Source: Pezicula radicicola (lineage: Eukaryota; Ascomycota; Leotiomycetes; Helotiales; Dermateaceae). Taken from it: a DNA stretch of 64,000 nt. Below, piece by piece: positions 24,018-36,122 of the stretch (positions within the stretch are counted from its first letter, which is position 1; each line of letters starts with the position of its first letter). The stretch lies in assembly GCA_003008705.1 (NCBI GenBank), contig PDUO01000043.1, forward strand, positions 372,460-436,459, read 5' to 3'. Under the pieces are notes generated by a model. The model worked only from the letters and a program-made list of their open reading frames with translations, was not told the origin of the DNA and did not search any database. The position numbers and the translations under genes are program-made.

Positions 24018-26490
24018 CTAATCAACGACTCTCCAGCTCTCGAACCACTTCATATAGGCATATTGCTGGTTATTGCCAACCATACCCCAAGAAATCGGTA
24101 TAAAGAAAATATACAGTCCAACCGTGGTGGCATACAAGACTCCGTAAATTGCAGACTGCAGAACTTTATTCTGCCCCCTCGAGATCCAATCCACAACAAA
24201 GCCGAAAGCTAGAATGGCGAAGTACAATGCGGGATAGTAATGATGGACGTAAGTAACACGAGCCATTGCCACAAAGGGAATGTAGTGTAGGAACCAGCCA
24301 ATAACAGGGTAGATTCCGGAGTAGTGGATCTGATCAATGTCGCTTTGCTTGAGTTCATCATAGCCACGTTGCCATCGGACCAAGTACCATACCACGAGGA
24401 GACCAACGGCACCGAGGGCAACAGTCGAACCCCAGTATACCAGAGGGTTACCGAGGAGAAAGTACTTGACAGTATTATCGTCCCAACCACACATACGCAG
24501 GCCAACATTCAAAATTGGCCATTGCCAGAATTGTGAGGCGAGATCATCCTGCTTGTCAGGATCGGGAACCAACGCGTTATTAGATGTCATCATAGCAACA
24601 TTGAGATGGATAAAGTCCTGGAGGAAGGGAGACTTGTATGCTCCCGCATCAGCAGCAGGTACTGCGTATTGTCAGCGTTGTTTCAGGTTATGCAGTGTTT
24701 CAAAGCACCTACGCTTATCGTTCCAATGCGCTTCCACGTTCCAGTGAGTGTAGACATCCTTGGGGTTGTTCTCTTTGATGCAAGTAACCTCGATCTGTTT
24801 GAAACCCCATTGAGGTAAGTTAACATTCCCTGCACGCAAATAACAACCCAGAGTGGTATGCCTAAGTCTGAATGCAGTGGTCAGAGTTCTGATTCTACTA
24901 CGATCACTTGAAGCAACGTCCTTGACCACTTCCATAGTCCAGTGGTCCTTATCATCACCAACAGTAGTATTTCCGTAACATGAAACTTCTTTGTCTGCCT
25001 TAGTAATAGGAGCAGGTACGTCATGTGAATGTAGATTGCGGCCAGTTTGAGAATGTATCAAACGAAGGACATCACCATCCCCGACGAATGTGTTTGGGGC
25101 TTCTGGGTTGAACTCAGGCATGCTGCGGTTTGGGTAAAACCACCATTCATTATTGGCATCTTTATGATGGTAGCAAGTGATTTGTTGTTGAGTGGAACCT
25201 TCGGGATATGTTTGAATGTGTGAATGGAGAAGACCACCACCATAACCCATGTTCTTGATAGTAGCGCGGGAGCCGTAGGCAATTTCCAAAGGACTGTCTT
25301 TCCCCACTTCGGTTCCTTTCAGATTAGCTTGGAACAAAGAGCTCATCTGGGCATCACCAGGGCCACTGTTTTCCAAGATAATGAAGTGCATAGCGAAAGA
25401 GAGCATGTAGATCAGCAATGGCAGGATAATGAGACCGATGACTCGTGCACCAAGGTGCGCTGCGAGGTCTAGCTATCCATATTGTTAGTGGATGAGACTT
25501 GTTAAACCAGAGCAATGATTTACCTTTGGCATCTTGACATCCCCAAATTTGTTCCACAGATCCTCGACTGTATACAGTCCCACAAGAGCCGTGGCGAACA
25601 ACCCGACCCATTTAACACTAATAACACAACCGATGCTTAAGCCTGTCAAAAATAGCCACGTAAACCATTCCAAGCTAAAGCTCTCTTTCTGGAGTCTATG
25701 AAATCTGGCCCAGCACAGTACAGTGGTGAAGGTGAAGCATAGGAGCATAGAATCCAACAAGATAAAGCGGCTGATTGTGGTATAGGAGTTCTCGCAAAGG
25801 ACCATGAGTGTGACAAACCATACTGCTGGACGCTTGAAATTCAACTCTCGGGCAGTGAAATAGGCCAGAGGTATACAGACAGCTCCGAAAAAGGCATTGA
25901 ACGCCCGCATGAAAGTATAGTTGAGCTCCTCTGGGTACTTCTCGCCAGATTTGAATTCAAAAGATCCATTGTAGCCTGCGAGGTATCCGGACAATCCAAC
26001 CAACATCTTTCCAAGTGGAGGGTGCACATCGAAGTAGAACTCGCGCTTGAGGTAATGAGAACCGAACTTTCCAAAACTAGAATGGCAGATATCAGTAAAG
26101 CCCCTTAAAATCGTAAGTGAGAATCCGGCCAGGTCTTACTGAGCTTCATCCCAGGTTACGATGGGTGAAAGACCGATCTTGTAAAGCCGTGTAAAGAATG
26201 CCAGGCAAGTAAAGATGAGAGGAGCAATAATGAATTCCCACTCGTCAAGAAACTCTACAAGTGACTGCTCTTTCTACAAGATATCGTCAGCCGGGTCCCT
26301 TATAACTTGCAAGGCTCAGGGAGAAGTATGGAGAAGTATAGCTCGCCTTCTTGGTTTGTGTCTTCTTCTCATCAATCTCTTCCCTCTTCACAGGAACGGC
26401 ATTTTGCGTAGTGGATGGCACATTTCTTCGCCGGGTAGCCGGCGCATCATATTCTGCGCCTGAAGCAGCAGAAATATTTCCTGACGCCAT
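24018..26490 (-). CDS. pmt2: Protein O-mannosyltransferase, PMT2 subfamily
   Basis: Transfers mannose from dolichyl-phosphate mannose to Ser/Thr of secretory proteins in the ER. Exons in coding order: 26490-26311, 26273-26140, 26076-25524, 25472-24713 and 24661-24018, giving 756 residues (yeast Pmt2 is 759). Markers: IVTWDEAHFGKFG near the N-terminus, [23 protein letters not shown] repeats in the lumenal loop ([34 protein letters not shown]), and the PMT2-type [10 protein letters not shown] with THVHHY-like [11 protein letters not shown] helices. Closer to Pmt2 than Pmt1 or Pmt4 along the whole length. The first intron is unusual (GCAAGT donor, 37 bases) and its borders are uncertain; the other three are regular. 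The neighbouring sugar transporter is on the same strand, but 1.5 kb away. Confidence 0.93.
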
Positions 26491-28003
26491 CTTGACACGC
26501 GGTCGACTTTCTACGCTTCGGGAGGAACACCAGACGTAGTACAAGAACTAGAGTCCTTTCGGAGAGGAGAGAATAAACGTGCAAGACAGCCCACGGTCTA
26601 CTGTCCTACAATCTGTGGTTTGTAGTTGGTGGTTCGAGGTGTGTTGAAATAAGTGCCAAAAGAGCTTTCAGGAGCTGGAGACAATAGCTAGCTCGGGATC
26701 AGGTCCAATGTAGTTGAAAAGAAATTAATTGGCGGGATAGGACATCTCCACAGAGGGAAGATGAAAAGGCAGTGGCCAAGGCAAGATGCGGATGGGAAGG
26801 AAAGGATGAGAATCTCGGAGCTCTTTTTCGCAAGAAGGTAAGAAGGTAAGAAAGTAATAACACGGTTATCCAGTTCGTTGGGTCGTGATATGCATTCCCC
26901 CAGGGAATTATACATTCCCCCCTGCCAGATTTACACCAAAAATCGCATAAGACACCAACCTTAACAGAGATTCTTAGAATCCACCGTCCGTCCCCTCAAT
27001 CGTTGTTCTTTTTAATCTCTTCATATACCTTGGACCTAACTGCTAACCCTAACTGTGACCACCTAGCCTTCAAATCCTAACCTGCGCTGTTGAAAAGGTA
27101 CTATTTTATATGTGTTTTGAGGGGATGTTTAGTCCTAAGGGGGGGAGTCTGTATCATGAGCCCTTCGTTTAGCACTACCTGCGTAATCCCTCCTTACCTT
27201 CTCCACTTTGTCTAGCCAGCTACACATAAACATATACAACTCCTTGGGAAAAGGGCGACTTTTTAAAGTTCTGGAAATGGAATGATAGTTTTATAGGTAC
27301 ATGTTTGCTCACTTGCTTGACCCCTTTTCATCGCCCTTACAGTGTCATTCACCAGGTACGGGAAGTACGTCAGGATCATCCAAATGATCAACCCAGCGAG
27401 AGCAGTTCTATTTTAAGACATACCATACATTGGGTGGACATAAGTCTGTCCGGTAGCCGAATTTACACTAAAATGCTATTAGTACATCTATTTATCTTAC
27501 AAAAACTTAGGGTATAGGTATATCTTAAAATTCTATTACTAATTAATTATACTAATTAAAGTAGACTTCTTTATATTATATTAAAATAATACTTTAAATC
27601 TAGCCAGGGAAACTAAGAAGAGTATAAGCCCCTCTTAGTTTAAACCTATAGATACTAATAACGACATGTCCAAAGTATAATATTATATTATATAAATATA
27701 GATAACTATCGAAATAATATTTCTAGTATAAAGGTATATTTTTAACTATTTCCTTTATTATAAACTTTGAAAGTGTTATACATAAACTTTAGTGTAAATT
27801 CGGCTACTAGACAGACTTATGTCCACCTACTTGTAAGGCTGCACAGATACCTCCAGGCATGGTATTCCCTACACCCCTCCCCCTCCATGCAATACAGAAC
27901 TCTACCGGGATTTTGTCATAGCAGTGTGGCACACAGCCAAATAAGACCCAGAGAAAAGGAACGCTTTTTAAATTCACACATTCTAGTAGCACAACAAATA
28001 CTC
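26491..28003. other. Intergenic, PMT2 promoter and transporter 3' flank
   Basis: PMT2 upstream region followed by an inverted-repeat AT-rich element (27433-27827, separate entry). No gene seen. Confidence 0.5.
27433..27827. mobile_element. Decayed element with ~40-bp terminal inverted repeats and AT-rich core
   Basis: GGTGGACATAAGTCTGTC at 27433 continues GTAGCCGAATTTACACTAAA after two variable bases; the reverse complement closes the element at 27827, with only a few mismatches over about 40 bases. The ~310-bp core is very AT-rich and lacks any frame, suggesting a non-autonomous element hit by RIP. No clear target duplication is left. It is unrelated in sequence to the 22908 element. Confidence 0.75.
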
Positions 28004-30643
28004 TTAATCCTCTTCCTGGTCATCCAATGGCTTGTACTTGCCACTCTTGACGCTTCCGCTATCTCCTTTGCTCCTATTAACCATACGTGAGATCCAACCA
28101 CCAACACCCTCTCCATCTTCTTCATCCTCTGTGTATTGGGGCTTGCCATTCTTGATAGATACATTGGGCGGGTCAATATCTAGCCCAGGAATGGCGCTTG
28201 AAGGCCCGATGCCATTCCCAAATGCTGGTGTCCCATAAGCGGGAGTCCCCTGAAATCCTCGGCGTAAATCCATAGATGGCACGGGCGACCCAGCGCCCAT
28301 CAATGATCCCGTCTCAGCTCTAGTTGCAGGTGTGGGCATGGCGGTGGTAGCGTCACCAAAAAGTAAATCCATATCCTCCAGTCGTACACCACAGGTTTCT
28401 GGGTATATGAAATAAACTGAAGAAGTTAGTATGGAGCGTGAAAGATATTGTCACGATAGTCATTCTTACCAACAACAAAACTCGTTGCACAGAAAAAGGC
28501 ATGCATGAGGTAAAGACGCCACGTGATCCATTCCTGCAAAACTGGGGTCATCTCTCCCACAAGCCAGTTGAAGGCCCAGTTCGTGGCGGTTGACAGGCTG
28601 GCACCTTTGGATCGAATACTAAGAGGTAAGATCTCCGGAGGGTAGAGCCATGGAATTGGGCCCCAACTATACCCAAAGGCTGCGTTGTAAATCATGACGA
28701 ACACAACAACAAGTGTCGGCGTGGCGTGGATATCCAGGTAGAGAAAATAAGAAATGGCAGATAAGGCCAGGACCATTGCTACCGCGCCACTAAGAAGGAT
28801 TTTGCGTCTTCCCCAGCGATCGACGAGATACCACGGCGGTACTGACGACATCAGGTATGTGATGGCATTAATTCCAGTCATCAGGATAGCCTTTCGGCCA
28901 ACCCATCCCGCGGATTCAAAAACAAGTGGTGCATAGTACGAGATAACGTTGATACCGTTCAACTGAGCGAAGGCTTGTGCCGACATAGCGATGAAAACTC
29001 GAGTGCGGTACTTACGGAACATCTCTCTGTAGCTTCTTTCGCCTTCTTGGCGCGTCAACAAGACATCCATCTTGATCTCGCGATACTCCTCCCTCGCCTT
29101 TGCGTTGTGAATATCACCACCTCCGTAGAGATTAGCAATTACTACAATGCCTTCTTCATCATGGTCATTGTCTAATAGCCATCTGCTCGGCGTCAGTATC
29201 AATGCAAACTTATGCTTAGGAGGCTGGTAGGTACCTCGGTGACTCGACAATAATCAAGCTGCCTATGCCCAGCAAACCCCCCATGACACATTGCATGACT
29301 AAAGGCACGCGCCAGGAGTAATCACTCTCGATGTAACTGCAGAAGTAATCTACCCACACCGAAGTTGCGTAGCCAGTAATGTTCCCGGTGAATTCGATGC
29401 AGGCCAGTTTGCCGCGATTGTGTGGCGGAGAGATTTCGGACTGGTATACAGGTACAATTGTTGACAGCATACCAACACCTACACCTGCAATGACACGACC
29501 GAGTAGCATCATGGGCATTCCATTGGCAAACGATTGAAGCGCTCCGCCAATAAAGAAAATACATGACCCGTAAAATATCGTCTTTCGTCGACCGATTAAA
29601 TCTCCAACTCTACCAACTACGAGAGACGAACAGAACGCCCCTACTTCCAGAATAGCCACCATGGTACCAACTTCGGCTCGCGTAGGCTGATTAAAATAAT
29701 CTTTGAAATAGGGACCACTGTTCAACCGTTAGTGTAATACAGCCCGCTACCAGGTTAGAAACACATACGTGATAATGCCCGACATAACTCCCTGATCATA
29801 GCCGAAGAGGAAAACCCCTAGCGAGACAAATATACTGGTAAAGTATCTGCACCATTGTCAGTGTCGGCTGGGGGTTTCCTTTGGGGTCTTCTTACACTAG
29901 GGGCTTGCCCGTCAGGCCATGCATCTGTCTTTCACCTCCCGACATGATGGCGGCGATAAGGTATTCCGCTTTTGATATTGGCCGCGGTCTCGGACTGGGG
30001 ATCTCGATGTCCTCTTTAACAATTCCAGATTGAAATTCTTTGCGTGGTGGGTTCTCGATGTCGTCTTGGTAGTGAACCTTCTTGTGCCTGGTGTTCCTTC
30101 TTGTGCTACCGCTACTGCCACCGCCAAAGACCTCTTCCTGCAGGCGGACGTGCAATGGATCCTCGGCGTCTAACTGCTCTGCGAGATCACCAGTGTCACT
30201 CCAGGAGAACTCGGAGGTGGAGGTGGAGGATCGGGAGAGAGAAGAGCGACGGCTCTGCTTCTCTTCGGGGCCAAGACGAGCAACAGTATAGGAGCTCGGC
30301 CGGCTTCCGTCTGCAGTAGATAAGGTTCGTAATGGGATGTTAGCAGGCCGGCGAGATGGCTTTGGAGAAGGAATGATGAAGGTCGTAGAGCTGTTTGGCA
30401 GCAGCTCTTCTCCGCAAGTCTTTCTTTCGGTGAGGTCAAGTGAGGCAGATGACTTAGCCTGGCTCGTGGCAAGTGGCTCGTGGCTCGTGGTGACCTTGGA
30501 AAATTGGTCTCTATCGGTATCGAATCCTTGGATGAAAAGAGTGGGGTTAGATGCACAAGGCAAAGGCAAAAAGTTATGATAGTACGACGATTGTGACTTT
30601 AAGAGACCAATAGCCGGCGAGAAGAGACGAGAGAGATGGTCAT
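28004..30643 (-). CDS. MFS sugar transporter or glucose sensor-like protein with long cytosolic tails
   Basis: Core exons in coding order: about 30494-29896, 29846-29769, 29717-29235, 29182-28470 and 28416-28004, phases checked. Family signs: FLFGYDQGVMSGI in helix 1, GRVGDLIGRRKT in loop 2-3, VPVYQSEISPP after helix 4, ESPRWLLD, QLNGINVISYYAP in helix 7, DRWGRRKI and PPEILPLSIRSKG. The core fits 12 helices. The C-terminal tail of about 130 residues is Gly/Pro/acidic (ends LDDQEED). Upstream of MSGGERQMHGLTGK the frame stays open for about 200 codons with coding character (SRRSSLSRSSTSTSEFSW) but no ATG; a candidate first exon is 30643-30608 joined to 30494. A minimal start is 29945 (578 residues). 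Long tails also occur in yeast sensors Snf3/Rgt2, so sensor versus carrier is open. Confidence 0.85.
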
Positions 30644-32035
30644 TGAGAGAATGATTGAATAGCCGCAATAATGCGTTGTATGGGGAAGTCCACCCTGGGG
30701 AAATTTAAGGCACCCACGATTAGGGAGCCGCACACCGCACAGTGTACGACAAAGGTTTGATACTTGGTGTATGTAGAGCAAGCAGCACCGCGCCGCACGA
30801 AAGCAAGGACGGTACGGAAGTACCAAGTAGTATTCTGCGCTTACAGTGTGTGAAATGTTGAGTGAGCTTCCGCATTCTGTAAAGATAGGTAGGTACATAG
30901 GGTAGACCGAGGAAACCCTTAAAATCGGGCCAATCAACCAACTCTTCTTTCCTCTCGTTTAGTGATAATGGCGATAATAGCTGTTCTGCATATGGAGGTT
31001 ATTTTCCCGTAGCCAAGATAGAGTACGCAACAGTGACGAGCTTAGAGCAGTACTCTTCACACAGAGGTGATTGGGTATTAACCACATTGAAAGAACAGCA
31101 CTACAGTATTCATACGCAGGCTCCTTTGGCAGACTTATAGGTTAGGGTTACCCTAAATGGCACGACAAGACATCGCGAAGATATTTTTAACACTACTAAT
31201 AACAGTTGTAATAATTTCGCATGCTTGAAAGAACAAAGCATTTTCATACAAGCGTCATTGGATCCAGTTCCCCCACGATGGAGTCGATCAATCTAGTCTT
31301 CTTTTAAAGATACTCAGCCACATCGTACCTTCACAGGAGTGGCCTATGGCAGCCCATCTGTGCTCCGACATGAAAATGCAAGATTGGCCACGGCAGAGAT
31401 ATCGATAGCTGCAATTGAGAAGTCCTCCCTTCGTTGGCCTAAAGATAGAAGTAACTGCCGGTACGGAGTAGGTGCCTGCTGTACTGTACGAAGGTCCATC
31501 ATACGCAAGGGGATATATAGTTGTATATACAACACAGTCTTGGTTTGAATCAGGAGAGTGTCCCAAGGGGTGGTCAATACCGTAATAATAATAACGGATA
31601 TGCTAAACGGAGGAGCGCAGGAATAAATACTACTAAGATGAGTAGCTATCTGCTACATCATGCGCCAGGAACATGCAGAAACCAAGGCAACTATCGAATC
31701 CCTGCCATAGCATCATCTTAAATCAACCAGCCGTCAATAATCTCCCTTTGGCCCAGCCCACACAAGGGTGAAGACAACTCAAGTACATACCCAAAAATTC
31801 TCCCACCCATACACCTCACATCTTCGATACCCATCCACATACCTTATACACAATATTAATTCTTGGAAAGGCTCACTGAGTTGTTACCAGCACGTGTTTG
31901 TCGCAAAATTCCAACTAAGATCAGCCTAGCCATCGCAAGCGCCAACTGTACGCTTTCTCCGTAGCCCGTTTATGACCACCTCCCATCTCAATTGCGACAA
32001 AGGAATCGCCTTCTCCCACCACTGCGATCGACAAA
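30644..32035. other. Intergenic, divergent promoters of the transporter and Chs7-like genes
   Basis: About 1.4 kb with no coding signal. Contains a TAGG-rich patch near 30889-30905 and a short GGTTAGGGTTACCC at 31140. Confidence 0.5.
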
Positions 32036-33270
32036 ATGGGGAGCACTCAGTTTGGAAATTTCCATGTAGGACTTCCTCCATCCTTTTACTTCCGATGCGA
32101 TTGAGCCTTGACCATCAATTTGTTTGCTCATTCAAGTCTGTCTGTTACTGACATAATTCAATAGAACTTCTGTCGAGATTCCACCTTACCAGTCTGCAAT
32201 GTTAGTTTCCCCTAAGAAATCAGTGCTTCTCCGATGCGCGCCGCAAAAATCTCTGCCAATACTCCGTACTAATGGTCACCAATACAGCTTCTAAACAGTG
32301 GCCACACTACATTCGGATGGGGGTCATGCGATCTGACTGGCATACAACTGAGCGGTGGGAGGCATTTAGGAAACTTGGGTCCGTCTACTCTGAGCATATG
32401 GCGGGAGCTTTATCAGACTGACGATGACAGGTTCCATCCTTTTTGCTGCAATAGCCATTGCGGTCAGCGCATTCTTGCTATGGAGATCAGAACGAAAACA
32501 GGCGGCAGTTGGACGAAGGTAAATTGGCGAACGCTGGTACATGGCAGACCAAGGAAATGACTGATATTTTGCGCTCAGGGAAATGCAACTGTTTCTCGTC
32601 GGCTATATTTTAATTGAAATCTGCGAGATATTCACGGTTGGAGAATTCCCCCTCAATGCCAAAGTGCGCGTCGTGAGTTTCCTGCGTACCTTATACTATA
32701 CCAATGGTATACTAATTTACATAGGCTTTCACCGGTATACACCTGGGGATGATAGTCGCAACGGTCTGGATTCTCATGCTCAATGCCGTTGTGGGCTACC
32801 AGATTGTCGACGACGGAACTCCATTATCGCTTGGTCTGATCCTCGCCTCGGCGACTGCTTTGTTCGTCGGCACTGGCTATATCGCACTCGATACAGGATA
32901 CAGTTGGACTGGTCATTTCGACTCGAGCTATTCAGGTCAAAACCGAAATATAGGTCTCTACGTGCTGTACCAGCTTGCGCCCTTAGTATTCCTGTTCGCA
33001 TTTTTTGTGCTCGAGACTTTGTTGGTGATCAGAGTGCTTGGAGAGCGGAAACCAATGATCTACCTAGGGCTAGCTGCAATTCTATTTGCCATCGGTCAGA
33101 TATTTAATTACGTTATCAGCATACATATATGCCATGGAACAAACGGCAAGATTGACGGCGCACTATTCGAAACCTTATTCACACTCTTGTCCGTAGTAAT
33201 GGTCTGGGTGTTCTGGTCAAGCATCACTGAAGATGACTGGCCCATGCCCGTCACAGGCCAGTACTCATGA
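32036..33270 (+). CDS. Chs7-like (chitin synthase export chaperone family) membrane protein
   Basis: Six exons (32036-32065, 32165-32200, 32288-32378, 32431-32518, 32579-32672, 32725-33270) give 294 residues. The N-terminus has the cysteine pattern and spacing of the family: FCRDSTLPVCNLL, then CDLTGIQLSGGR, followed by about seven hydrophobic helices and a C-terminus with WSSITEDDWP, comparable to the yeast Chs7 ending DSITKEDLEF. Chs7 is an ER protein needed for chitin synthase III exit. This sequence is clearly diverged from canonical Chs7 (for example in the loop with ALDTGYSWTGHFD), so it may be a paralogue with another client. Intron 3 has a weak donor (gtccgt); the others are regular. 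Confidence 0.75.
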
Positions 33271-33959
33271 CACAAAGCCGACAGATAAAAAGCATACGAA
33301 GGGGAGGAAATGGAGTTTGGCCACATTTTTATGGGTGTTATAATCAACATCAACGACGTCCTCAACAGGCGATATTTATTAAAGGTGGTGAAATGATGCA
33401 TTCATTCTGCTATCACATACCGCTATTACGGAAGAACGGGAGGTTTATCCGAAATGCCTAATGGCGCATTTCGAGAGTTATAATGAGTGGAAGATTATTG
33501 GGGTTGAGGCGCCGGTGATGGCTTCATCTTGGATGACGCACATCTGTAGATGGCCTTGTATGTATTTTGCCTTAGTAGTATACCCAGTGGAGCGCATAAT
33601 GGAAAGGAATTCAATGTTACAGCTGCAGTTTAGTGGTGGTCTCCGAGTCTCACCAATCTTGCCATGAATGATAGATGACTGGGTGGACTCAAAGATGGGC
33701 TTTACTAGGGTGAATATTAGCATATTGCATTCCTAATTCTTCCTTTCTTCCTCTGTATGCAAATAAGCAAAAAATACTGTCGTGACGGTGCACCTCTCTC
33801 CGCAAGGCAAGCCCATCGCCTTTTGCTCCAGACGATACTTTATTCCAGCGAATCAAAGGGCGCTCTTGCTCTCGGCACATCCTCAATCCTCAGCCTTGGA
33901 TAGATCCAAGGCCTCCGTCACAGAGACTACTGCAGTGCGTTGACACATACAGAATCACT
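33271..33959. other. Intergenic, Chs7-like gene to ssl1
   Basis: 3' flank of the Chs7-like gene and promoter of ssl1. Nothing else is recognised. Confidence 0.5.
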
Positions 33960-35502
33960 ATGGCAGATTCAGACGGTGAATATGTTGAGGATGACCTCTC
34001 TGATGACGAGATGGGCGCCCATCAGACCGCAGCCAACGGTGGACACGGCACGCGCTCAACGGGCCCTATTGGAGGCCCGGCAGGCTCGACTACTCGTGGA
34101 GGAGACACGAACGGCGGCAATACTCGACGGCGAGCGGCATGGGAGGATATTCAGAGGAGCTGGGATACTGTCATCGAAGGTGCAGATGGAAGTATAAACT
34201 CAACAGTTGAAGGTCTGAGAGAAGCTGGGAAAAGAAAAAGGTAAGGTGAAGTGCCGCTAAGAGGACTTTACTCTTGTCTCCATACTGACATCTATCCTTT
34301 ACAGATTACTGCGAGATACTACACCGCTCCAGAGAGGTATTATCCGCCATCTTATGCTCATCCTGGACCTGTCTTTTGCCATGGTGGAGAAAGACTTGAG
34401 GCCTACGAGATACTTACTTACCATACGTTGTGCTTCCGAATTCGTCACAGAGTATTTCGAACAAAATCCAATCTCCCAGCTGGGTATCATTGGAATGCGA
34501 GATGGGATCGCTATACGGGTCAGTGACATGAGTGGCAATCCTACAGAGCACATAGAGCGGTTACGAAGTCTACAAAAAGAGGAAGCCCAAGGAAATCCGA
34601 GCTTGCAGAATGCGCTCGAAATGAGCCGCGCAGCATTATTCCATGCACCCTCCCACGGTACCCGTGAGATTCTCGTAATTTACGGTGCACTTCTTACCAG
34701 TGATCCAGGGGATATCCACGAGACCATTGCATCGTTGATTACAGATCGTATACGCGTCTCTATTGTTGGGCTCGCTGCGCAGGTTGCTATCTGTGCTGAG
34801 ATATGCTCAAAAACGAATGCAGGGGATGATGGAAACTACAACGTTGCACTTAATGAGCAGCATTTCCGTGAGCTTGTCATGGCTGCTACTACGCCACCTG
34901 TCACACGCACCAAGAAGCAATCTCAGTCAAGCCTTCTCATGATGGGCTTCCCATCAAGGATGTCTGGAGCTGGAAAGACGATGAGCTTCTGTGCTTGCCA
35001 TAACAAGCTAAGTAGAGGTGGCTATCTATGCTCAAGGTGCGAAAGCAAAGTGTGCAGTCTACCCGCAGAATGCCCTGCTTGCGGCTTGACCCTCATCCTT
35101 TCCACACATTTGGCTCGTTCCTATCATCATCTCTTCCCGTTGAGAAATTGGGTTGAAGTGCCGTGGTCTGTGGCCACAAAGTCGAAATCATGTTATTCGT
35201 GCTTAGCCCCTTTCCCTGAGATACCATCCAACACCAGGCTCCATGCTGGCCAGGAGACCAGAGTGACAGATAAACCCAGAGTAAATGGAGAGATCAAGGG
35301 GATGAGCGAGAGCGGTCGGTACGCATGCGAGGTTTGCACCAACCACTTCTGCATTGACTGTGATGTCTTTGCTCATGAAGTGGTTCATAATTGTCCAGGC
35401 TGCCAGAGCGATACTAGAGGGAATACAGAAGAGAGAGTTGCAGCGATGGAGAATAATGCAGAGGCGATAGGAGCCTCCCATGGCGATTCAATGGTGGAGT
35501 AG
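33960..35502 (+). CDS. ssl1: TFIIH core subunit Ssl1/p44
   Basis: Exons 33960-34240 and 34305-35502 (phase 2) give 492 residues. Ssl1 binds and stimulates the XPD/Rad3 helicase in TFIIH, acting in transcription initiation and nucleotide excision repair. Visible parts: an acidic N-terminus (DGEYVEDDLSDDE); a conserved RRAAWEDIQRSWD; a von Willebrand A-like domain about residues 105-285 starting LMLILDLSFAMVEKDLRPTR; a zinc-binding segment CACHNKL, CSRCESKVC, CPACGLTL; and a C-terminal RING-like finger CEVCTNHFCIDCDVF ending CPGC. A Gly/Thr-rich insert (about 25-55) is a local feature. It is tail-to-tail with the Pol III subunit gene. Confidence 0.95.
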
Positions 35503-36122
35503 GACACTACCAGGGTAACAGGGGCGTTTAAGGGGTCTATAAAAGGAACAAGAATTGGGACAGGTGTTGGGTTTTAAAAAGAAGAAAAAGACATGATCTT
35601 ACAAAGTGATTGTTTCTAATTTGCGGCTTTAATCATGCTCGTAGTAAGGCTAGAATACTAGGCACTCAATGCATGTTATTTGCGCGGTATACACGTCTTT
35701 TACGAATCCAAAATCTTGCTGCACTTTTGTTAGGAGTATCGCTGTTAGTAGAAAAGGAAGTGCGAAAGGAGCAGTACTTTACTGTTTATGGCAGCCTCTC
35801 CATCTATCTAAATTATTGCAAAACATCAACACAAGTAATTTTCGCAGGACCAAAAGCTCACAAACATGGCTATGTTGTGAACTCTCCAATATTCCTGCCA
35901 ACATAACAGTGAGTATGCTCCATCAGAGTGTATTGTTCTCACCCCGAAATGCTGAAGCATACAAAAACGAGCAAGGCGCTCCGCTGACTGGCGTAAGTTA
36001 TGGCTTGCTTATTGTGATACCTATCTCGTCCTATTCAACGCCGTCGCTATGCAATTCCAAACAGAACCACCCAAAATCTCCATTTCCCCTCATTCATCAC
36101 CCAAATCAGATTTCTGGATGTC
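35503..36122. other. Intergenic between convergent ssl1 and rpc2
   Basis: 3' flanks only. A long plus-strand open frame that runs into the rpc2 C-terminus is antisense and not called. Confidence 0.5.

Noticed and set aside
31139..31155. GGTTAGGGTTACCC, telomere-like
   Set aside because: Barely two units; not an interstitial telomere array.
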